Source: JAYODZ01 sp965662735
GTDB taxonomy: Bacteria; Pseudomonadota; Alphaproteobacteria; RS24
Length of the DNA stretch: 49,695 nt
NCBI GenBank assembly: GCA_965662735.1
Contig: CBFIIU010000016.1
Coordinates: 1 to 49,695 of the forward strand
Direction of reading: 5' to 3'
Each line of letters starts with the position of its first letter. Position 1 is the stretch's first letter. The translations under genes and the position numbers were made by a program. Below the pieces are notes generated by a model, which was not told the origin of the DNA, did no database searches, and worked only from the letters and a program-made list of their open reading frames with translations. Of the stretch, positions 42,088 to 49,279 are shown piece after piece.

Positions 42088-42887
42088 CCCCACATGCTCT
42101 GCAGGTTTGGAAAATGCACGCAAAATATCTGGTGAAGACCCAGACGCAAATTGCGATGGCTGGAAAAATGCCTTTCAAAGCCGGAAAACGCAAAGTGCAG
42201 GGACAATCCCTTTTATGCGTTGACGGCGGTATCATTGAAGAGTGGATGACCCACGAGCTGATCGAATGTCTTGATCCTGTAACAAGCCCGTCAATAGGCT
42301 CGTCAACAGGCTCGTCAATAGGCACTGCAACATGGCGCGTGTCGGAGCTGGGGCGGGCCAATCTACGACGCTATTTGGGGAAGTCCACAGCGGCGCAACA
42401 CCAATTGCTTGTTGTTGGCGAGGGGCCGGATCACGAACCCGTCACCATGAATTATGCGTATTCAGCGCTGGATTGGCTGCGGCGACATCGAAACGGAACT
42501 TATGTCATTAATGATCTCGACTATCGGGCGGCGCGGCGTTTGCAAAAAGACTTTGACGCCTTAGGGCGAGGGGCACATTTAACGATGTCATGGCAAGCCC
42601 GATCCGACGGTGGGAGCAAGGCGCCATCGGATCATGATCGAGGGCATGTTGCCGCAATGGCAGCGCAACGGCGTATTCATGATGCCTTAACTTTTGTGGG
42701 CCCAGGGCTCGGAGATGTGTTGGTGGCGGTCTGTCAGCAAAATATGAGCCTGCAAACCATTGAGCGCGATTTGTCTTTTCCGGCGCGCTCGGGAAAGGTG
42801 ATCGTCAAATTGGCCTTGGCGCGCCTGACAGTATTTTATGGATTTCAGACAGAGGCCGCCGCCGCCGCCTCATTGCGAATGCGTTGA
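42084..42887 (+). CDS. DUF6456 helix-turn-helix domain protein
   Basis: 267 residues. The C-terminal half matches the alphaproteobacterial DUF6456 domain: SALDWLRRHRNG and a long charged stretch, then VGPGLGDVLVAVCQQNMSLQ and PARSGKVIVKLALARLTVFYG near the end. Predicted to bind DNA; function unknown. I take the TTG at 42084, which overlaps the upstream stop as TTGA, with ATG 42114 as alternative. Residues about 70-81 are encoded by a 12-bp triple repeat (SIGS-STGS-SIGT). The last 43 bases overlap the convergent sufE gene in a GCC run. Confidence 0.72.
   Translation: MTPHALQVWKMHAKYLVKTQTQIAMAGKMPFKAGKRKVQGQSLLCVDGGIIEEWMTHELIECLDPVTSPSIGSSTGSSIGTATWRVSELGRANLRRYLGKSTAAQHQLLVVGEGPDHEPVTMNYAYSALDWLRRHRNGTYVINDLDYRAARRLQKDFDALGRGAHLTMSWQARSDGGSKAPSDHDRGHVAAMAAQRRIHDALTFVGPGLGDVLVAVCQQNMSLQTIERDLSFPARSGKVIVKLALARLTVFYGFQTEAAAAASLRMR
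42290..42325 (+). repeat. 12-bp x 3 tandem repeat inside the DUF6456 gene
   Basis: GTCAATAGGCTC, GTCAACAGGCTC, GTCAATAGGCAC, in frame, coding SIGS-STGS-SIGT-like residues. The period is a multiple of three, so copy changes keep the frame. Confidence 0.9.
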
Positions 42888-43252
42888 AGCATTGAGGCGA
42901 AGCCATTTGAGCGTTGCGGGGTGAGATGATCATTGAGATCGAGCTGGGTGAAAATATCGGTCGGGTCGAGCGCTAAAATGTCAGAGGGTGTTTTGTCATT
43001 AAAGATCCGCAGCAGAATCGCAATCAGCCCGCGGACGATGTGCGCGTCGCTGTCGCCCCGAAAATGAAGGATCCCATTGTGCAATTCGCTCACCAACCAA
43101 ACTTGGCTGACACAACCTGGTACGCGTGTGGCGTCGCAATGCTCGTCCTCGGTGAGCGGTTCGAGGCTTTGCCCTAATTCAATGATGAAACGGTAGCGAT
43201 CTTCCCAATCATCAAACAGGGCAAAATCGTCGAGGAGAGAGGTCACAGACAT
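42845..43252 (-). CDS. sufE: SufE family iron-sulfur cluster assembly protein
   Basis: A 135-residue SufE-like sulfur acceptor that takes persulfide from SufS and passes it to the cluster scaffold. The active cysteine is in RVPGCVSQVWL (about 45-55), and HFRGDSDAHIVRGLIAILL is the typical second half. ATG 43252 is preferred over the one two codons upstream because AAAGGA lies six bases before it. The 3' end overlaps the convergent DUF6456 gene by 43 bases, with the Ala-rich C-terminus (NEAAAAASV) encoded opposite the other protein's Ala-run. The sufS partner is not in the window. Confidence 0.92.
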   Translation of the reverse strand: MSVTSLLDDFALFDDWEDRYRFIIELGQSLEPLTEDEHCDATRVPGCVSQVWLVSELHNGILHFRGDSDAHIVRGLIAILLRIFNDKTPSDILALDPTDIFTQLDLNDHLTPQRSNGFASMLQRIRNEAAAAASV

Positions 43253-43341
43253 AAGCATTCCTTTTGCGGCACACCCTAACGGCTTCCGCGTGCGGGCTCA
43301 AGATGACTTTGCGGCACGGCCGTTGCGTGCTAACCAAAATT

Positions 43342-43704
43342 ATGGGCGACCGTATCAAAAGTGATTTTTGGATTTCAGCATATCGCCGTCGGCTGGAGAG
43401 TATGGGCAGTCTGGCGACCATCATCCGTCGGGGGGATGCGGATGCAGGTCAGATCTACGTCATTTTACGATGTCGCTCGGGCTTGGTTGCGTTACTATCG
43501 GCGATCACGGAACATGATGGTGGTCGTGGTTGGCGCGTTGTGCATGCCTTTGGGACGTCTGAGGAGCAAATTTCCGAGGGTCTATCGCGAGAAATGGCGC
43601 GCGATCCGGATTGTTGGATTATTGAGGCCGAGACAAGCGATCATCACTATGGCATCGAAGAGCCGATTCATGGCATTTTGAGGGAAGATAAAAAAGAGAG
43701 CTAA
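43342..43704 (+). CDS. DUF1491 family protein
   Basis: About 120 residues beginning MGDRIKSDFWISAYRRRLES. The family pattern of DUF1491 is clear: an early R-x-K-SDFWxSAYxRR, then RRGDADAGQIYVIL, and the late REMARDPDCWIIEAETSD. Function unknown; found in Alphaproteobacteria beside sufE and DUF6456 genes, as here. The frame is open upstream to 43264, but 43342 fits the family N-terminus. Divergent from sufE with 89 bases between starts; mscS follows four bases after its stop. Confidence 0.8.
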   Translation: MGDRIKSDFWISAYRRRLESMGSLATIIRRGDADAGQIYVILRCRSGLVALLSAITEHDGGRGWRVVHAFGTSEEQISEGLSREMARDPDCWIIEAETSDHHYGIEEPIHGILREDKKES

Positions 43705-43708
43705 AGAT

Positions 43709-44851
43709 ATGGATGTTTGGCAACAATTGCGCGGCCTGTTTGAACAATTATGGACATCACAGCCGGATATGCTGGGCCTTCGTGACCTCTTATTGGCCTT
43801 TGTCATTTTTATCATATTTGCGATTTTCCGAGGGCTTCTGTCGCGCTTTGTGTTGTCGCGCCTTGAACGACTAACGAAACGATCCAAGACCGAAATTGAT
43901 GACTGGTTAGTGAAGGCGCTGGAGCGTCCCTTCGAATTTATTGTTCTGTCCTTAGGCGTGTTTTTTGCTGTGCAGGTTTTGCCTTTTTCGGGATTGGTGA
44001 AAGTTATTTCAGATAATGCCGTGCAGTCTCTGTTTGTTTTTGGCGTGTTCTGGATTTTACATGCGCTCACAGATCCGTTGAGCCATATGCTGCGCCGACT
44101 GGAAGAAATTCTCACATCAGAAATTATCAATTGGCTGGGCTCTGTCGTGCGCTGGAGCATCATCGCTCTAGGGGCGGCGACCATTTTGCAAATTTGGGGC
44201 ATTCAAGTGGCACCGATTATTGCCGGCTTTGGCCTATTCGGGGTTGCTGTTGCCTTGGGCGCACAAGATTTGTTCAAAAATCTACTCGCAGGCTTGTCGA
44301 TTTTACTCGAGCAGCGATTTCGGGTGGGAGATTGGGTTGAGGTGACCGGTGTTGTGGAGGGGGTTGTCGAGCAGATCGGCTTTCGTTCAACGCGGATCCG
44401 GCGGTTCGACCGCGCGCCTGTCACCGTGCCGAATAATGTGTTTGCCGACCATGCTGTGATCAATTATGCGGGCATGACGCATCGGCGTATCTTTTGGCGG
44501 ATTGGACTGGTGTACCACACAAGCTCGGAGCAATTGGTCACGATACAAAAAAATATCATGGACTGGTTGGCGCAGAACCCGGCTTTTGTCGACCCGCCCG
44601 AATTGCCCTGTCATGTCTATATTGAAGGCTTTAGCGATTGTTCGATCGATATTCTGATTTATGTCTTCACCTATTCATCTGAATGGCAAGACTGGCTCGC
44701 CCATCGTCAGGATTTGGCGTTGGCGGTGAAGAAAATCGTCCAAGAGGCCGGGAGCGATTTTGCCTTTCCTAGTCGCACTGTTTATGTTGAAAATTCAGGC
44801 AGCAATGGCCTCGCCAATGCCGGCGATGCCGAGAATATTATTCTGGACTGA
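43709..44851 (+). CDS. MscS-type mechanosensitive ion channel
   Basis: A 380-residue small-conductance mechanosensitive channel, opening under membrane tension to release solutes during osmotic downshock. Four to five helices precede the pore helix; the pore-lining segment reads IIAGFGLFGVAVALGAQDLFKN near 172-193, followed by the beta domain RFRVGDWVEV near 205 and the FRSTRIRRFD loop. C-terminal alpha/beta domain to about 365. It follows DUF1491 after four bases. The TGA at the end starts a G-rich repeat array. Confidence 0.92.
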   Translation: MDVWQQLRGLFEQLWTSQPDMLGLRDLLLAFVIFIIFAIFRGLLSRFVLSRLERLTKRSKTEIDDWLVKALERPFEFIVLSLGVFFAVQVLPFSGLVKVISDNAVQSLFVFGVFWILHALTDPLSHMLRRLEEILTSEIINWLGSVVRWSIIALGAATILQIWGIQVAPIIAGFGLFGVAVALGAQDLFKNLLAGLSILLEQRFRVGDWVEVTGVVEGVVEQIGFRSTRIRRFDRAPVTVPNNVFADHAVINYAGMTHRRIFWRIGLVYHTSSEQLVTIQKNIMDWLAQNPAFVDPPELPCHVYIEGFSDCSIDILIYVFTYSSEWQDWLAHRQDLALAVKKIVQEAGSDFAFPSRTVYVENSGSNGLANAGDAENIILD

Positions 44852-44925
44852 GGTGTTTGGGGTGTCTGAGGTATGTGAGGCGTCTCGTGTGCCAGGCGTC
44901 TGGGGTGTGTGAGGCGTTTAAGGCG
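44850..44925 (-). repeat. Degenerate G-rich/C-rich array between convergent mscS and DUF934 genes
   Basis: Irregular copies of GTGAGGCGTCT and GGGGTGT-like units (AGGCGTCT at 44878 and 44894, AGGCGTT at 44912). On the minus strand, which continues the cysI/DUF934 transcript, the RNA has about 36 C and 10 G in 76 bases by hand count. No hairpin terminator is visible in this 97-bp spacer. Confidence 0.65.
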
Positions 44926-44948
44926 ACCTGAGTAACGAGCCATTATTC

Positions 44949-45455
44949 TTATGAGGAGAGATGGCGGCGCCACAAAATGCCAGCATTATGGGTGCCGGAA
45001 GGTTGGTAGGCGTCGGGCAACGTGTTCAGCGCCTTTGCGAATTGAGCCGGGTCAATCGTATCGTCGACGCAATAGCTATCAAAGCCACAACGGCTCAAGA
45101 ACAAGAGTTGGTCGTAAAGAACCTCTCCCTCAGCACGCAATTCACCTTGATACCCAAGTTCCTCCCGCAGAATACGCGCGCTTGAATATCCGCGCCCATT
45201 GCGAAACACCGGAAACTCGATCGCGATCATCGTCAGGCGGTCAAGATAGGGCGCCAACGCATAGACGTCTTCGCCGGTCTTGGTCCCCGCCCGCAAAATA
45301 ACGGCCAAGGGCGCATTGCGCTCGGCCAGCGCGTCATCGTGAAGTAACCGGTTCACACTCACAATGCTGGGTGCTTCGGTGAGCGGCGCATCATCCTCGA
45401 CCAATGTCCATTCATCGGATACGAGTGCGCCATTTTTGATCAGCTGTTTAGCCAT
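44949..45455 (-). CDS. DUF934 family protein (sulfite reductase partner)
   Basis: A 168-residue protein from MAKQLIKNGALVSDEW. The DUF934 family is found almost always next to cysI/cysH in Alpha-, Beta- and Gammaproteobacteria and is thought to help sulfite reduction, perhaps in electron delivery. Conserved here: FPVFRNGRGYSSARILREELGYQGELRAEGEVL and RCGFDSYCVDD. The ATG at 45455 overlaps the cysI stop by eight bases. Usually a cysH gene follows; here the operon ends and mscS lies convergent. Confidence 0.88.
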   Translation of the reverse strand: MAKQLIKNGALVSDEWTLVEDDAPLTEAPSIVSVNRLLHDDALAERNAPLAVILRAGTKTGEDVYALAPYLDRLTMIAIEFPVFRNGRGYSSARILREELGYQGELRAEGEVLYDQLLFLSRCGFDSYCVDDTIDPAQFAKALNTLPDAYQPSGTHNAGILWRRHLSS

Positions 45456-47100
45456 AGAGACGCTCCTTAAATGGGGCCATGCCCACACGGCGGTAAGTGT
45501 CGATAAAATTCTCTTGATCAATTTTGAGGTCGAGATAGGTATCGACAATGGTTTCAATGGCATCGACCACCGTATCTTCGGTGAAGGCGGGGCCGGTAAT
45601 TTCACCAATCGCGGCTTGTTCATCGGGCCGTCCGCCGAGGGTCAGCTGATAATTCTCAGTGCCTTTTTTGTCGACGCCCAGAATGCCGATATTGCCAATA
45701 TGGTGATGGCCACAGGCATTGATACATCCCGAAATTTTGATGCTGAGTTTGCCGATCGCGTCTTGGCGTTCGCGACTGGCGAAGCGCTCCGACACTTGCT
45801 GGGCAATCGGAATGGAGCGCGCATTAGCCAAATTGCAATAGTCTAGTCCAGGACAGGCGATTTGATCCGTAATTAACCCTAAATTGGATGTGGCTAGATC
45901 GAGATCGCGGAGTTTTTGATAAACTGTGGAGAGGTCTTGTTTGCGCACATGCGGCAAAACAATGTTTTGCTCATGGGTTACTCGAATTTCATCCAAAGCA
46001 TAGGCTTCGGCGATATCGGCCAGTCCGTCCATCTGCACATCGGTGGCGTCGCCTGGAACGCCGCCAATCGGTTTCAAGGAGACATTGACAATCACATATC
46101 CCGATTGTTTGTGGGGCACCGTATTTTGACGAACCCAATGGTCAAAATCGGCATTGTCGCGGCGCGCATCATCGAAGCTCGCGCAGTCCTCGGCGAGATC
46201 TTCAAACTCCGGATCTGCGAAATAGGCTGTAATGCGGGCCTGTTCTGCTTCCGGTAAAGCCAGGTGACCGCGCGATTTATTTTTTGCAAATTCGGCTTCA
46301 ACCTCTTGGCGCATGGCCTCTTCACCAATTTCATGGACGAGGATTTTGATGCGGGCCTTGTAGGAATTATCCCGCCGGCCGAACCGGTTGTAAACGCGCA
46401 TAACGGCTTCGAGATAAGCCAAAATATCGCGTGGCGCGATATGGGTGCCAATGCATTTTCCAATGAAGGGCGTCCGGCCGAGACCACCGCCCACATAGAC
46501 CGTATAGCCGATCGCCCCTGCCGGATCGCGCTCGATACTGATGCCAATATCATGAAACCGAATGGCCGCGCGATCTTGTTCATGGGCGGAAACGGCAATT
46601 TTAAATTTGCGCGGCAAAAACGAAAACTCGGGATGGAAGGTCGACCATTGTCGAATAATTTCCGACAAAATGCGCGGGTCTTCAATTTCATCGATGATGG
46701 CGCCCGCATATTGATCGGCGGTCACATTGCGAATGCAATTGCCGGAGGTTTGAATGGCGTGCATTTCGACATCGGCGAGCTCTTGTAAAATATCTGGAAT
46801 GCGGACCAATTCGGGCCAGTTAAATTGGATATTCTGCCGCGTCGTGAAGTGACCATAGCCCCGATCATATTCGCGCGCGATATGCGCGAGCTTACGCATC
46901 TGGCGCGATGATAATGTGCCATAGGGAATGGCGATGCGCAGCATATAGGCGTGAAGCTGCAAATAAACGCCATTCATCAAGCGCAAGGGCTTGAAGGCGT
47001 CCTCGGTCAAAGCACCTGAGAGGCGTCGTTCGACCTGTTCCCGAAATTGATCGACACGGGCTTGCACCATTTGGTGGTCGAACTCATCATAGCGATACAT
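45448..47100 (-). CDS. cysI: Nitrite/sulfite reductase hemoprotein (CysI-like)
   Basis: A 550-residue siroheme and 4Fe-4S enzyme that reduces sulfite to sulfide (six electrons) in cysteine synthesis. The cluster-binding cysteines are in CPGLDYCNLA and SGCINACGHH, separated by about 39 residues, both on one side of the siroheme; the N-terminal RMLRIAIPYG-like and TTRQNIQFNW segments are typical. Ordered DUF2849-cysI-DUF934 as in other Alphaproteobacteria. The flavin or ferredoxin electron donor is not in the window. Confidence 0.93.
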   Translation of the reverse strand: MYRYDEFDHQMVQARVDQFREQVERRLSGALTEDAFKPLRLMNGVYLQLHAYMLRIAIPYGTLSSRQMRKLAHIAREYDRGYGHFTTRQNIQFNWPELVRIPDILQELADVEMHAIQTSGNCIRNVTADQYAGAIIDEIEDPRILSEIIRQWSTFHPEFSFLPRKFKIAVSAHEQDRAAIRFHDIGISIERDPAGAIGYTVYVGGGLGRTPFIGKCIGTHIAPRDILAYLEAVMRVYNRFGRRDNSYKARIKILVHEIGEEAMRQEVEAEFAKNKSRGHLALPEAEQARITAYFADPEFEDLAEDCASFDDARRDNADFDHWVRQNTVPHKQSGYVIVNVSLKPIGGVPGDATDVQMDGLADIAEAYALDEIRVTHEQNIVLPHVRKQDLSTVYQKLRDLDLATSNLGLITDQIACPGLDYCNLANARSIPIAQQVSERFASRERQDAIGKLSIKISGCINACGHHHIGNIGILGVDKKGTENYQLTLGGRPDEQAAIGEITGPAFTEDTVVDAIETIVDTYLDLKIDQENFIDTYRRVGMAPFKERLYG

Positions 47101-47154
47101 TCAAACGATCCTTAAAGTGGGTTTCGATGGCGTGTTGCTCTCGGCGTGTTGCCG

Positions 47155-47499
47155 TTATGCTCTGGGAGCATCGGCCTGCTTGCCGAGGTCCAGGCGGATA
47201 GTCGGTCCAGCGGCTCGGATAATCTCGCGAACACTGAGCGGGTGGACGGGGGTGTTGGCATCTTGATTGGCCGGATCATCGACGGCAAACGCGTACACAT
47301 CCACCACGGTCTGGCTAAAACGGCTCGACAATGCCTCGATCATCAGCGCATCGAGGGCGTCCGCCCCATCAAGCACAGCGGCACATGCGATATCGCTCTG
47401 CCAGTTTTTCTGGGCGTCAAAATACACAACCTCGCCATTATCGAGACGATTTGCCGTAATGGCGTGAAAGCGTGCGCCTTTGGTTGCGTGCTGGGCCAT
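47155..47499 (-). CDS. DUF2849 domain protein
   Basis: A 114-residue protein from MAQHATKGARFHAITANRL. DUF2849 proteins are found directly before cysI in Alphaproteobacteria and have no assigned function; the pattern ITANRLDNGEVVYFDAQKNW is characteristic. AAGGAAGGG precedes the ATG at 47499. Often cysG lies just upstream; here the gene starts the transcript behind an AT-rich control region. It leads cysI by 54 bases. Confidence 0.85.
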   Translation of the reverse strand: MAQHATKGARFHAITANRLDNGEVVYFDAQKNWQSDIACAAVLDGADALDALMIEALSSRFSQTVVDVYAFAVDDPANQDANTPVHPLSVREIIRAAGPTIRLDLGKQADAPRA

Positions 47500-47533
47500 A
47501 ACCCTTCCTTCTGATAACCAATTAACCACAGCC

Positions 47534-47562
47534 AATAAGCACAGAATCTTTATTCACGTCAA
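47534..47562 (-). promoter_or_regulatory. Candidate promoter of the DUF2849-cysI-DUF934 operon
   Basis: On the minus strand TTGACG (47562-47557), 17 bp, CTTATT (47539-47534), about 35 bases before the DUF2849 start. The -10 is weak, as often in activator-dependent promoters. Confidence 0.4.
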
Positions 47563-47573
47563 TATTATGGATA

Positions 47574-47598
47574 ATAAATAAAATAACAAAATATTTAT
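47574..47598. promoter_or_regulatory. AT-rich inverted repeat upstream of the cysI operon promoter
   Basis: ATAAATA (47574-47580) and TATTTAT (47592-47598) are perfect 7-bp arms with an 11-base spacer, just upstream of the candidate -35. The T-N11-A type of spacing fits a LysR-family activator such as CysB, but AT-rich palindromes arise easily by chance. Confidence 0.35.
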
Positions 47599-47603
47599 GT
47601 AAA

Positions 47604-48377
47604 TTATCGATAGCTGGGGTGCCACCGGCGCAAAAGCAGCCATTCCAGCAAGGTCAGCGTGTAGAATAAGCCAATGCCGATCACCGATAATAAGACGAGG
47701 CTTGCAAACATCGCCGCAATATCTAGCCGATTGCCGCTCTCGATAATCCGCCAGGCAAGACCTGTACTATTCCCAGAGCCGGCAACAAATTCGGCGACCA
47801 CAGCCCCAATGAGGGCCAGACTGGCGGAAATTTTGGCACCCGTTAAAATTTGCGGCAGCGCCGCCGGGAGTTCGAGATAGACGAGCCTTTGCCAAGAGCG
47901 GGCCCGATAAAGCGTGAAGAGATCGTGGAGATCGGGGTCCACGGCGCGAAGCCCAGCGACGCTATTGGTGAGCACAGGAAAAAACGCCACAATCCAGGCA
48001 ATGATGACGAGCGCGCGTTGAACCTGGTCAAAGCCCACCCAGATGATGATTAAGGGGGCGATGGCGATCACAGGGGTGACTTGCAGCGTGACCACATAAG
48101 GGTAGAGCGCGCGCTCAATAAAGCGAGCCCGTGTGAACACAATGGCGAAGCCGATGCCGGTCAGGAGTGCCCATATAAAGGCCCAAAAGGTAATGGTCAG
48201 TGTGACCACAGACGCCGCCAAGAGCTCAGTCCGATGAAGCCAAAATGCCTCAGCAATAAGGTGAGGCGCGGGTAACACATAAGGCGGAATGTTGTAGACG
48301 AGGATCGCCGCTTCCCAAAGGCCGAGGAGTATTAAGCCCATCACAAGCGGTGGCAGATAGGAGCCGATGACGCGCAT
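47604..48377 (-). CDS. ABC transporter permease (NitT/TauT/ThiX-type)
   Basis: A 257-residue permease with six helices. The cytoplasmic EAA-loop region reads LYRARSWQRLVYLELPAALPQILTG (about 147-171 in part), which contacts the ATPase. It belongs to the SsuC/TauC/NitT group used for sulfonates, nitrate or the HMP precursor of thiamine. Starts one base before the ATPase stop ends (TAATG at 48377), so the two are translationally coupled. Substrate not decided by sequence. Confidence 0.92.
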   Translation of the reverse strand: MRVIGSYLPPLVMGLILLGLWEAAILVYNIPPYVLPAPHLIAEAFWLHRTELLAASVVTLTITFWAFIWALLTGIGFAIVFTRARFIERALYPYVVTLQVTPVIAIAPLIIIWVGFDQVQRALVIIAWIVAFFPVLTNSVAGLRAVDPDLHDLFTLYRARSWQRLVYLELPAALPQILTGAKISASLALIGAVVAEFVAGSGNSTGLAWRIIESGNRLDIAAMFASLVLLSVIGIGLFYTLTLLEWLLLRRWHPSYR

Positions 48378-49159
48378 TAGCCGGCCTCTCTCAAAATCGA
48401 CGAAATGGCTTGTGTTTGCTCAAGAAATAACGGATCGGCGCGCCATTCATCATTGCGCTGGGCGGGGCCGGATATGGACAGGTCGGCGATTATCGGCCCG
48501 GCATGTTTGGGCAAAATGAGCACCCGATCCGCCAGGAACACGCTCTCTTGAACGCTATGGGTGACAAATAAGGCGGTCAGATTTTCTTGCCGCACCACTG
48601 AACGCACCATGCGGTTGAGATCAAATCGCGTCAATTCATCGAGGGCTGCAAATGGTTCGTCGAATAAAAGGCAATCGGGCTGTGCGGCCATGGCGCGGGC
48701 GATCGACACCCGCATTTGCATTCCGCCGGATAAGGCGCGGGGGTGTTGGTCGGCACTGTCGCGCAAGCCCATGCGATCGAGCCACGCATTGGCAATTTGA
48801 TCCGCATTCGGCGCGGCGGCAGACACGCCTTGGCCTGTCTCCTTTTCAGCCGATGGATTATTTTTCCGCCGATTGAGGAGCAGGGGCAGAGCGACATTGT
48901 CGCGGGCGGAGCGCCAATCCAGCAAGGTGGGGTGTTGAAACACAAAGCCAAATTGCACGGGCTGTTCATAGCGGATCGTCCCGCCCGACGGTGGACGCAA
49001 GGCAGCGATCAGGCGCAGTAAGGTGCTTTTACCACACCCTGATGGACCCAGCACCGCCGTGATGTCGCCTTGCTTGATCTGAATCGATAGGGGTCCAATG
49101 ACGGGCCGATCAGGCGTGTAGCTGTATCGGACTTCCTCTAGGCCAATGAGGGTGCTCAT
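48377..49159 (-). CDS. ABC transporter ATP-binding protein (NitT/TauT/ThiZ-type)
   Basis: A 260-residue ATPase. Walker A GPSGCGKSTLL near 38-48, Q-loop FVFQHPTLLDW near 73-83, signature LSGGMQMRVS near 143-152 and Walker B CLLFDEPFAALDE near 163-175, then VTHSVQES. An insert of about 20 residues between the Q-loop and signature (RKNNPSAEKETGQGVSAAAP) is unusual for this type. The ATG at 49159 is separated from the upstream binding-protein stop by 118 bases that hold the 12-bp arrays. Confidence 0.93.
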   Translation of the reverse strand: MSTLIGLEEVRYSYTPDRPVIGPLSIQIKQGDITAVLGPSGCGKSTLLRLIAALRPPSGGTIRYEQPVQFGFVFQHPTLLDWRSARDNVALPLLLNRRKNNPSAEKETGQGVSAAAPNADQIANAWLDRMGLRDSADQHPRALSGGMQMRVSIARAMAAQPDCLLFDEPFAALDELTRFDLNRMVRSVVRQENLTALFVTHSVQESVFLADRVLILPKHAGPIIADLSISGPAQRNDEWRADPLFLEQTQAISSILREAG

Positions 49160-49176
49160 GCGGTCTGGTCCACTCT

Positions 49177-49224
49177 GTTCGTCAATATGCTCGTTAATGT
49201 GTTCGTTAATGCGTTAGTGACTGG
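49177..49224 (-). repeat. 12-bp tandem array A in the ABC operon spacer
   Basis: Units GTTCGTCAATAT, GCTCGTTAATGT, GTTCGTTAATGC and a weaker GTTAGTGACTGG (plus-strand reading), period exactly 12. Confidence 0.8.
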
Positions 49225-49231
49225 GTAGGCC

Positions 49232-49279
49232 AAGAGAGGGGTCAAGAGTGGGATCAAGAGTGGGGTCAAGAATAGGGTC
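49232..49279 (-). repeat. 12-bp tandem array B overlapping the binding-protein stop
   Basis: Units AAGAGAGGGGTC, AAGAGTGGGATC, AAGAGTGGGGTC, AAGAATAGGGTC (plus-strand reading), period exactly 12. The fourth unit contains two bases of the binding-protein stop codon. On the transcribed minus strand this is C-rich and G-poor (24 C and 4 G in 53 bases from 49232 to 49284). Confidence 0.9.

Noticed and set aside
44852..44948. CRISPR-like array in the mscS-DUF934 spacer
   Set aside because: Units are short, irregular and degenerate, with no constant repeat and unique spacer pattern and no cas genes.
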